Shown here in pieces: positions 57,562 through 64,000 of a stretch of DNA of 64,000 nt. Every line of letters begins with the position of its first letter. Position 1 is the stretch's first letter. The position numbers and the translations under genes are program-made. The notes below the pieces were generated by a model that was not told the DNA's origin, ran no database searches, and saw nothing but the letters and a program-made list of their open reading frames with translations. This DNA comes from Leifsonia sp040686855 (GTDB lineage Bacteria; Actinomycetota; Actinomycetes; Actinomycetales; Microbacteriaceae): positions 62,001 through 126,000 of the forward strand of contig NZ_JBFBOG010000002.1 in NCBI RefSeq assembly GCF_040686855.1, read 5' to 3'.

Positions 57562-58986
57562 TCAGCGGTCCTGCCACCAGGCGAGCAGGCGACGCGTGGC
57601 CTCCTCCTCGCCCAGCGGCCCCTCGTCGAGGCGAAGCTCGAGCAGGAACTTCATCGCCTGGCCCACCTCTCTTCCCGGTCGCAGGCCCAGGATGCTCATG
57701 ACCTGCTCGCCGTTGAGGTCGGGCCGGACGGCGTCCAGCTCCTCCTGCTGCTGCAGCACGCGGATGCGGGCTTCCAGGTCGTCGTAGGCGAACCCCAGCC
57801 GGTCGGCCTTCCGGCGGTTGCGGGTGGTGACGTCGGCCCGGGTGAGCATGTGCAGCCGCTCCAGCTGCGGTCCTGCGTCACGGACGTAGCGGCGCACCGC
57901 CGAGTCGGTCCAGGCTGCGTCGGCGTAGCCGAAGAACCGCAGGTGCAGTTCGATCAGGCGTGCGACGGCGTCGATGGTCGCCTTGTCGAAGCGCAGCGCG
58001 GTGAGACGCTTCTTGGCGAGCTTCGCGCCGACGACGTCGTGGTGATAGAAGCTGACCGCTCCGCCCGGCTCGAACCGGCGGGTGGCCGGCTTCCCGATGT
58101 CGTGCAGGATGGCCGCCAGTCGCAGGACGAGGTCGGGCGCCTCTCCCGGATGCCGCTCCTTCTCGTACCCGATGGCCTGGTCGAGCACGGTGAGGCTGTG
58201 CTGGTACACATCCTTGTGGTGGTGGTGCTCGTCGGCCTCGAGCCGCAGGGCCGGAATCTCCGGGACCACGAGTTCGGCGAGACCGCTGTCGACCAGCAGC
58301 TCCAGTCCGGCGCGCGGCTCGTCCGCCATCAGGAGTTTGCTGAACTCGTCGCGGATGCGCTCCGCACTGACGATCTCGATCCGATCGGCCATCGCCGTCA
58401 TGGCCTCGCGCGTCTCCTCGTCGACGGCGAATCCGAGCTGGGCGGTGAAGCGGGCGGCGCGCATCATGCGCAGCGGATCGTCGCCGAAGGAGATCTGCGG
58501 GGTGCTGGGTGTGCGCAGCACCCCCGCGATGAGGTCTTCGACACCGCCCGACGGGTCGACCAGTCGCACCTCGGGGAGCCGCAGCGCGAGTGCGTTGACC
58601 GTGAAGTCGCGACGCATCAGGTCGCCTTCGAGCGTGTCGCCGAACTCCACCTCGGGCTTGCGGGTGGTGCCGTCGTAGCTGTCGCTGCGATACGTCGTGA
58701 TCTCGACGGTGTCGTCGCCGAGACGCGCGCCGATCGTGCCGAACTGGCGACCCACGTCCCACACGGCGTCGGCGATGGGGGAGACGATGCGCAGGATGTC
58801 GTCCGGTCGCGCATCCGTCGTGAAGTCGAGGTCGTGCACCGGGCGGCCCAGGAGCGCGTCGCGAACCGGTCCGCCGACGAGCGCGAGCTCGTGCCCGGCA
58901 GCCGCGAACGCGTCGGCGAGACGGGCGACCGACGGCGTACGAGCGAGGTCGCCGAGGCGTTCGAGGGATTCGGCGACGCTCTGCAT
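57562..58986 (-). CDS. cca: CCA-adding tRNA nucleotidyltransferase with HD domain
   Basis: The enzyme adds or repairs the CCA end of tRNAs. The 474-residue product has the class II nucleotidyltransferase head (HELALVGGPVRDALLGRPVH; DLDFTTDARPDDILR), RDFTVNALAL, GDDPLRMMRAARFTAQLGF, and an HD domain with AAILHDIGKPATRRF (about residues 275-290). The ATG at 58986 lies 8 nt after a TAAACT hexamer with no good Shine-Dalgarno sequence. The gene is divergent from the DUF6049-murJ-trxB side, the usual actinobacterial arrangement. Confidence 0.94.
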   Translation of the reverse strand: MQSVAESLERLGDLARTPSVARLADAFAAAGHELALVGGPVRDALLGRPVHDLDFTTDARPDDILRIVSPIADAVWDVGRQFGTIGARLGDDTVEITTYRSDSYDGTTRKPEVEFGDTLEGDLMRRDFTVNALALRLPEVRLVDPSGGVEDLIAGVLRTPSTPQISFGDDPLRMMRAARFTAQLGFAVDEETREAMTAMADRIEIVSAERIRDEFSKLLMADEPRAGLELLVDSGLAELVVPEIPALRLEADEHHHHKDVYQHSLTVLDQAIGYEKERHPGEAPDLVLRLAAILHDIGKPATRRFEPGGAVSFYHHDVVGAKLAKKRLTALRFDKATIDAVARLIELHLRFFGYADAAWTDSAVRRYVRDAGPQLERLHMLTRADVTTRNRRKADRLGFAYDDLEARIRVLQQQEELDAVRPDLNGEQVMSILGLRPGREVGQAMKFLLELRLDEGPLGEEEATRRLLAWWQDR

Positions 58987-59036
58987 GGTGCCCCAGTTTA
59001 ACGGCCCCGCTCGCCGGGCTCTCAGGGGGTGGCCTC

Positions 59037-59042
59037 TACAAT
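59037..59042 (+). promoter_or_regulatory. -10 hexamer before leader ORF of the DUF6049-murJ operon
   Basis: TACAAT is followed by 7 nt and an ATG at 59050. Transcription should start at or next to that ATG. Confidence 0.6.
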
Positions 59043-59049
59043 CGTCGTC

Positions 59050-59085
59050 ATGGAGGCCGAGTCGGGATCGCGCGTCGACGCATGA
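59050..59085 (+). CDS. Eleven-codon leader ORF coupled to the DUF6049 gene
   Basis: ATG at 59050 opens MEAESGSRVDA and a TGA at 59083-59085 that overlaps the ATG of the next gene (ATGA). The start is 7 nt past a TACAAT hexamer, so it would be leaderless. The main gene has no Shine-Dalgarno sequence of its own. The simplest reading is that ribosomes enter here and reinitiate at 59082. The peptide sequence itself shows no attenuator-type codon run. Confidence 0.55.
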   Translation: MEAESGSRVDA

Positions 59086-61304
59086 GCGCAGCCTCCTCCA
59101 CCCTCCGCGGGGGTGCGTCGTTCCGCGCCCGTGTGCGCCTGCTGGCCGCCACTGCCGCCGTCGGAGCGCTGGCGGCGCTGACCGCCGTGTCGGGCTCGTC
59201 CCTGCCGGCGACAGCCGCGACGCCGACCCCGACTCCTGCGCCCTCCGCATCCGCTTCGGGCTCCGCACTCACCGCCACGCTGACCGCTGACGACGGGGGA
59301 GTGGTCACCGCGGGCAAAGACCTCGGCGTCTCGGTCACGGTGTCGAATCCGACCGACACGGCCTACACGTCCGGATCGGTCAGCCTGTGGATCGACCCGT
59401 CGCCGCAGGAGGGACGCAAGGCTCTCGCGACCTGGCTCGCCTCCACGGACAAGCCGGCGGACGCCGTGGCGGTCGGCCAGGCGCAGCTCAACTCCCTCGA
59501 ACCGGGATCGAGCACGGTGGTGCGGATGACCGTCCCCGCCGCCTCGCTCCCGTTCGCGACCCGCACGTCTTCGGCGGTCTTCGGGATGGGCGCGACCGCG
59601 CGGGCGGGACAGGCGCAGGCCGACCCGCGGGGCTCGGTCGTCTGGTACCCGGGCGGCAGCGCGACCCAGTCGAGCATCAACGTCGCCCTGCCGATCGTCA
59701 CGCCCTCGGGCTCGGACGGATTGATCGCCGCCGACGATCTCACGACCTATACGGCGCCGAACGGCATCCTGACCCGTGAACTCGACGGCCTGGTCGGCCA
59801 CACCACGGTGACCGTCGGAATCGACCCGATGATCATCGCGTCCATCCGGGTTCTCGGCAACGCCGCTCCGGCGAGCGCGGTGGACTGGCTGACGCGCCTC
59901 TCCGAGCTCCCGAACGACACCTTCTCTCTCGGTTACGCGGATGCGGACGCGGTCGGCCAGATCCAGGCCGGGCTCCCCGCCCCGCTGGCGCCCACTTCGC
60001 TCGCCTACGCGATCGACCCCAAGAACTTCACGCCGGCGCCCACGCCGGTCGGCGAGCCGTCCACGGCGAGCCCGGCGCCCACTCCGCACTCGACCGCCTC
60101 GCCGACGCCCTCGCCCACGGCGACGCCCGGTCCGGTGGTCCCCGACCTGACGACGCTGCTCGCCTGGGACTACACCCTCACCGGGATCACGTGGCCGGGC
60201 GACAAGACCGTGCGGCGGGCCGACCTCGCGCCCCTGGCGGCGGCGGGGCTGACGACGACGATCGTGTCCGGCAACAACACGAACGCCTCCGACCTGGCGA
60301 CGACCCCGTCCGCTCCCGTCGGCGGCGGCAACGACCGCATCCTGCAGTCGGACCAGACCCTCAGCGACGCCCTGGCGCAGGCCGTCTCCGCGCCGAGCGA
60401 CATCGCGTGGAACTCCGCGATGACGAAGGTCAACGCGCAGCTGGAGCTGATCAGCCAGGAGTCCGGCGACGCACGCCGCCTGCTCGTCGCCCTCGACCGC
60501 TCCTGGCCGTCGAGCGGTACGCAGCTCGAGCGGACGCTGAACGCCCTGTTCTCGTCGCCCTGGTCGGCCCCGGCGTCGTTCTCGTCGGTGGCGCAGGCCC
60601 CCGCGAGCGCCGGTCTCGACCTGGTGGACGCACCGGAGGCCGCCGACCGCATCGCGAACATCCGGGCGCTGGTGCAGGACGAAGGGTCGCTCGGCCAGTT
60701 CGCCACGGTGCTGGACGACCCGACGCGGCTGACCGGCCGCACCCGGTCGGAACTGCTCACGCTGCTCGCGGTGTCGTGGCAGAACCCGCGAGCGGACTGG
60801 CCCGCGGCGGTGACGGCCTCTCGCAAGGCGACGGTCGACACCCTCCACTCCATCCACATCCTGCCCACCGAGAACGTCAACCTGGTCAGCGCGCAGGGCT
60901 CCATCCCGTTCACGGTGAGCAATGAGCTGCCCGACGACGCGGCGACCATCGTGCTCACCGCATCCCCGTCGAACAGCCGGCTCGAGGTCGACCAGTCGAC
61001 GACCAAGCGGATCCTCAAGGACTCCCGCGCGACGGTCCTCATCCCGGTGAAGGCGAAGGTCGGCAACGGCCAGGTCGTGCTCTCGCTGCAGCTCTACAGC
61101 CCGACCGGGGTGCCGATCGGCGACCCGACATCGGTGACCGTGGACGTGCACGCCGACTGGGAGGGCATCGGCGCGCTGATCTTCGGCATCCTGCTCGTGC
61201 TGCTGTTCGGCTTCGGGATCGTGCGCAACATCCTGCGCCGGCGGTCGAAGGGCGCCGAGGACACGGAGACGGAACCTGCGAAGGCCGAGGGCTCCGATGG
61301 CTAG
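59082..61304 (+). CDS. DUF6049 cell-envelope protein
   Basis: The 740-residue exported protein has an N-terminal signal sequence (about residues 15-46, ending LPATAA), a Pro/Thr/Ser-rich segment, and a long extracytoplasmic region. A second Pro/Ser/Thr linker lies at about 320-355, with one C-terminal membrane helix (about 695-718) and a charged cytoplasmic tail. The family sits next to murJ across actinobacteria, and its function is unknown; envelope assembly is inferred from context. It is translated from ATG 59082 inside a leader-ORF stop and overlaps murJ by 8 bp. Confidence 0.85.
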   Translation: MSAASSTLRGGASFRARVRLLAATAAVGALAALTAVSGSSLPATAATPTPTPAPSASASGSALTATLTADDGGVVTAGKDLGVSVTVSNPTDTAYTSGSVSLWIDPSPQEGRKALATWLASTDKPADAVAVGQAQLNSLEPGSSTVVRMTVPAASLPFATRTSSAVFGMGATARAGQAQADPRGSVVWYPGGSATQSSINVALPIVTPSGSDGLIAADDLTTYTAPNGILTRELDGLVGHTTVTVGIDPMIIASIRVLGNAAPASAVDWLTRLSELPNDTFSLGYADADAVGQIQAGLPAPLAPTSLAYAIDPKNFTPAPTPVGEPSTASPAPTPHSTASPTPSPTATPGPVVPDLTTLLAWDYTLTGITWPGDKTVRRADLAPLAAAGLTTTIVSGNNTNASDLATTPSAPVGGGNDRILQSDQTLSDALAQAVSAPSDIAWNSAMTKVNAQLELISQESGDARRLLVALDRSWPSSGTQLERTLNALFSSPWSAPASFSSVAQAPASAGLDLVDAPEAADRIANIRALVQDEGSLGQFATVLDDPTRLTGRTRSELLTLLAVSWQNPRADWPAAVTASRKATVDTLHSIHILPTENVNLVSAQGSIPFTVSNELPDDAATIVLTASPSNSRLEVDQSTTKRILKDSRATVLIPVKAKVGNGQVVLSLQLYSPTGVPIGDPTSVTVDVHADWEGIGALIFGILLVLLFGFGIVRNILRRRSKGAEDTETEPAKAEGSDG

Positions 61305-62904
61305 CGTCGGCCGCGCGAGCGCGCTTCTCGCGTCCGGGACACTGGTCTCGCGTCTCCTGGGCTTCGCGAAGGCATGGCTGCTGGTCCAGGCGATCGGCGT
61401 CGTCTCCTTCGCCGCGAACGCGTACGGCACGGCCACCGCCATCCCCAACAGCCTGTACGCGATCATCGCGCAGGGCATCCTCAACGCCATCCTGGTGCCG
61501 CAGATCGTGCGCGCCTCGGTCAACCCCGACGGCGGCCGCGCGTACATCAACAAGCTCGTCACGCTCGGGATGGTCGTCTTCGCGGCCGTCGCCCTCGTCG
61601 CGACCTTCCTGGCGCCCGTGCTCGTCGCGCTGTTCGGCGTGCCGGAGTCCCAGCGTGCGCTGGCCACGGCGTTCGCCTACTGGTCGCTGCCGCAGATCTT
61701 CTTCCTCGGGCTGTACACGCTGCTGGGCGAAGTGCTCAACGCCCGCAAGTCCTTCGGCCCGTTCACGTGGGCTCCCGTCGTCAACAACATCGTCGCCATC
61801 GCCATGCTGGGGGCCTTCATCCTGGCGTTCGGGGCCTTCGCGACTGGTAACCCCCATAGCCAGTGGTCGTTCGGGATGATCGCACTCCTCGCCGGGGGAG
61901 CGACGCTCGGCATCGCGGCCCAGGCGCTCATCCTCTTCGTCTTCTGGCGCCGCGTCGGGCTGCGCTTCCGCTTCGACTTCGGTTGGCGGGGCGTCGAACT
62001 GGGCACCGCCGGGAAGGCGGCCGGCTGGACGTTCGCGATGCTGATCGCGACGCAGGTCGCCGGCGTCATCGAACTGAACGTCTCGAACTCGGCGGGCGCC
62101 GCCTATGCCGGCTCCTTCGCCATGCAGAACGCGTGGCTCATCTTCATGCTGCCGCACGGCATCATCGCCGTCTCGATCGTCACGGCCTTCTACACGCGGA
62201 TGGCCGAGCACGCGCATCGCGGATCCATCCAGGACTTCCGGCAGGACTTCTCCTCCGCCGCCCGCTCGATCATGTTCCTCATCGTGTTCTCGTCGGCGGC
62301 TCTGATCGTGACGGCGTACCCCATCGCGCGCGTGTTCACCCAGGACTACCAGGCCATGGGTCTCGTCCTCATCGCGTACCTCGTCGGCCTCGTCCCGTTC
62401 TCGCTGGTGTTCATGGCGCAGCGGGCGTTCTACTCGCTGGGGGACACACGCACGCCGTTCCTCTTCACGCTCGCCCAGGTGGCCGTGATCATCGTCGGCG
62501 TGCTGCTGTGCTTCCTGGCGCCGCCGGAGACGCGAGCGGCGTCGGTCGCTCTGGTCGTGTCGATCGCCAGCGTCGTTCAGGCGGTCCTCGCCTTCGCGCT
62601 GCTCCGGCGGCGCACCGGGGGAGTGGACGGCACCCGCATCCTCGGTTCGCTGTGGCGCTTCGTGCTCGCCGGCCTCGCCTCCATCGCCGCGGGCGCCGGG
62701 TTCCTCGTCATCCTCGGCGGCGTCGGCCAGGGCGCCTTCCCGGTCAGCGGCCCTGTCGCCGCCATCATCGCGACAGCCGTCATCGGCGTCGTCATGCTGG
62801 TTGTGTACGTGGGGTTCCTCGTCATCCTCCGCTCGCCCGACCTGGAGGCCGGAATCGCCCCCGTCCTGAACCGGCTCCGAGGCCGTGCTCGCGCGTCCAG
62901 GTGA
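61297..62904 (+). CDS. murJ: Lipid II flippase MurJ
   Basis: MurJ flips lipid II for peptidoglycan synthesis. The 535-residue product has about 14 membrane helices and MOP-family motifs: SGTLVSRLLGFAKAWLLVQA, YGTATAIPNSLYAIIAQGIL, ISYPIARVFTQ-like YPIARVFTQDY and QRAFYSLGDTRTPFLFTLAQ. It lacks the C-terminal pseudokinase domain of the mycobacterial homologue. The ATG at 61297 overlaps the DUF6049 gene by 8 bp, so coupling is likely. Confidence 0.94.
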   Translation: MASVGRASALLASGTLVSRLLGFAKAWLLVQAIGVVSFAANAYGTATAIPNSLYAIIAQGILNAILVPQIVRASVNPDGGRAYINKLVTLGMVVFAAVALVATFLAPVLVALFGVPESQRALATAFAYWSLPQIFFLGLYTLLGEVLNARKSFGPFTWAPVVNNIVAIAMLGAFILAFGAFATGNPHSQWSFGMIALLAGGATLGIAAQALILFVFWRRVGLRFRFDFGWRGVELGTAGKAAGWTFAMLIATQVAGVIELNVSNSAGAAYAGSFAMQNAWLIFMLPHGIIAVSIVTAFYTRMAEHAHRGSIQDFRQDFSSAARSIMFLIVFSSAALIVTAYPIARVFTQDYQAMGLVLIAYLVGLVPFSLVFMAQRAFYSLGDTRTPFLFTLAQVAVIIVGVLLCFLAPPETRAASVALVVSIASVVQAVLAFALLRRRTGGVDGTRILGSLWRFVLAGLASIAAGAGFLVILGGVGQGAFPVSGPVAAIIATAVIGVVMLVVYVGFLVILRSPDLEAGIAPVLNRLRGRARASR

Positions 62905-62928
62905 CACGGAATAGCATCCGCCTAGGAT
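62901..62928 (+). promoter_or_regulatory. Candidate promoter of trxB-trxA
   Basis: GTGACA (62901-62906), a 16-nt spacer and TAGGAT (62923-62928), about 58 bp upstream of the trxB start. It overlaps the end of murJ. Confidence 0.5.
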
Positions 62929-62986
62929 GTGTTCTACAGGTCGACGCCTCCAGACGAAGGTGTCAGGACAGATCAGGAGTTCCGCT

Positions 62987-63973
62987 GTGCGGCAGATCAT
63001 CATCATCGGTTCCGGCCCTGCCGGTTACACCGCGGCCATCTACGCGGCCCGCGCCAACCTCAAGCCGCTGCTGATCGCCTCCTCCGTCGAGGCCGGCGGC
63101 GAGCTGATGAACACCACCGAGGTCGAGAACTTCCCCGGCTTCCCCGAGGCGGTCATGGGACCGGACCTCATGTTCAAGATGCAGGCGCAGGCCGAGAAGT
63201 TCGGCACCGAGATCGTGCTCGACGACGTCGTTTCGGTCGACCTGACCGGCGAGGTCAAGAAGGTCACCCTCGGCTCCGGCGCGGTGCACGAGGCGCTTGC
63301 CGTGATCTTCGCGACCGGCTCCGCCTACCGCAAGCTGGGTCTCGCCGACGAGGAGCGACTGTCCGGGCACGGCGTGTCCTGGTGCGCCACCTGCGACGGC
63401 TTCTTCTTCCGTCAGCGCACGATCGCCGTCGTCGGCGGCGGCGACTCCGCGATGGAGGAGGCCACGTTCCTCACGCGCTTCGCCGACAAGGTGTACATCA
63501 TCCACCGCCGCGACAGCCTCCGCGCCTCCAAGATCATGCAGGACCGCGCGTTCGCCAACGAGAAGATCGAGTTCATCTGGAACTCCGAGGTCATCGGCAT
63601 CGGCGGCGACGAGCAGGTGCAGGATGTGAAGCTGCGCAACCTGGTCACCGGCGAGGAGAGCGAGCTGCACCTGCAGGGCCTCTTCATCGCGATCGGCAAC
63701 GACCCGCGCGTCCACCTGGTCCACGGCCAGCTCGACCTGACCCCGGAGGGTACGATCGCCGTTCAGGGCCGCACCTCGAAGACCAACCTGCCGGGCGTCT
63801 TCGCCGCGGGCGACGTCATCGACCCCACCTACCGCCAGGCGGTCACCGCCGCGGCGTCCGGTACTGTCGCCGCGCTCGACGCGGAGCACTACCTGACCAC
63901 GCTCCCTCAGAACTTGCTCGACAGCGCAGCGGATGGCGCGTCGGGTGACCTCGAACTCACGACCACCGCATAA
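62987..63973 (+). CDS. trxB: Thioredoxin reductase
   Basis: TrxB passes electrons from NADPH through FAD to thioredoxin. The 328-residue product has the FAD motif GSGPAGYTAAIYAARA (about residues 8-23), the redox pair in WCATCDGF (Cys137/Cys140 region), the NADPH motif VVGGGDSAMEEATFL, and AAGDV near the C-terminus. The GTG at 62987 has AGGAG 8 nt upstream. The ATG-like longer frame is unsupported. It is followed by trxA after 14 bp. Confidence 0.96.
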   Translation: MRQIIIIGSGPAGYTAAIYAARANLKPLLIASSVEAGGELMNTTEVENFPGFPEAVMGPDLMFKMQAQAEKFGTEIVLDDVVSVDLTGEVKKVTLGSGAVHEALAVIFATGSAYRKLGLADEERLSGHGVSWCATCDGFFFRQRTIAVVGGGDSAMEEATFLTRFADKVYIIHRRDSLRASKIMQDRAFANEKIEFIWNSEVIGIGGDEQVQDVKLRNLVTGEESELHLQGLFIAIGNDPRVHLVHGQLDLTPEGTIAVQGRTSKTNLPGVFAAGDVIDPTYRQAVTAAASGTVAALDAEHYLTTLPQNLLDSAADGASGDLELTTTA

Positions 63974-63987
63974 GGAGAAACAAGACA

Positions 63988-64000
63988 ATGTCAGCAGCAC
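63988..64000 (+). CDS. trxA: Start of probable thioredoxin gene trxA (cut by window end)
   Basis: Only ATG plus three codons and one base are visible (M-S-A-A). AGGAG lies about 9 nt upstream. The call rests on the conserved trxB-trxA order near the actinobacterial origin, not on the sequence itself. Confidence 0.55.

Noticed and set aside
60028..60150. Pro/Thr/Ser-rich repeated stretch as a tandem DNA repeat
   Set aside because: The period is irregular, and it encodes an ordinary extracytoplasmic linker in the DUF6049 protein.

Overview
The window is high-GC actinobacterial chromosome, most likely from a motile member of the Microbacteriaceae (Leifsonia-like). This rests on the Gram-positive flagellar set without P- and L-ring genes, the many GTG starts and probable leaderless genes, and the actinobacterial gene orders rpsF-ssb-rpsR-rplI-dnaB and cca-DUF6049-murJ-trxB-trxA, which normally lie close to oriC. 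The genus is inferred, not proven. No CRISPR array, prophage, complete IS element, rRNA or tRNA was seen, and no gene set that looks like an undescribed defence or metabolic system.

1-29,360: an almost complete flagellar locus. Reading leftward, the export genes fliM-fliN and fliO-fliP-fliQ-fliR-flhB-flhA are split by a SUMF1-fold gene on the opposite strand. The plus-strand flbD-motA-motB unit follows. An arabinofuranosidase gene and a FetB-type permease gene are inserted before the long operon flgB-flgC-fliE-fliF-fliG-fliH-fliI-fliJ-NlpC/P60-fliK-flgD-flgE. Next come fliD-fliS-fliT-like, fliC, the flagellar sigma factor fliA, and the divergent flgN-flgK-flgL-fliW unit. Six promoter elements of the form TAAC-N15-GCCGATAG (one ends GG), with constant spacing, precede essentially every flagellar operon, early basal-body genes included. 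This suggests the whole regulon is read by the sigma-28 made at 24976-25788. Two related palindromic repeats sit at the edges of the two non-flagellar insertions. flgG, flgF, fliL, flhF, flhG and csrA are not present in the window.

29,364-36,600: accessory and housekeeping genes. They are a secreted beta-lactamase-fold lipoprotein that has lost its catalytic motifs, small membrane proteins, an FHA protein, a Pif1-type helicase, an anchored protein of unknown function, and a CopD-CtaG fusion.

36,662-41,224: hup, a cysteine-poor ribosomal protein cluster (rpmB-rpmG-rpsN), then zur and the znuA-znuC-znuB zinc importer behind a clear Zur box.

41,227-46,316: hisC followed by a 2-oxoacid dehydrogenase operon (E1 alpha, E1 beta with an unusual 135-residue acidic extension, E2).

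46,408-53,905: purB, small membrane proteins, a DUF5996 protein, an ene-reductase/SDR pair and a cupin.

53,925-64,000: replication, translation and envelope genes near the origin: dnaB, rplI, rpsR, ssb and rpsF behind a candidate autoregulatory leader, cca, a DUF6049 gene coupled to an 11-codon leader ORF, murJ, trxB and the first codons of trxA. Many genes outside the flagellar locus have a -10 hexamer exactly 6 nt before an ATG or GTG, the layout of leaderless transcripts.
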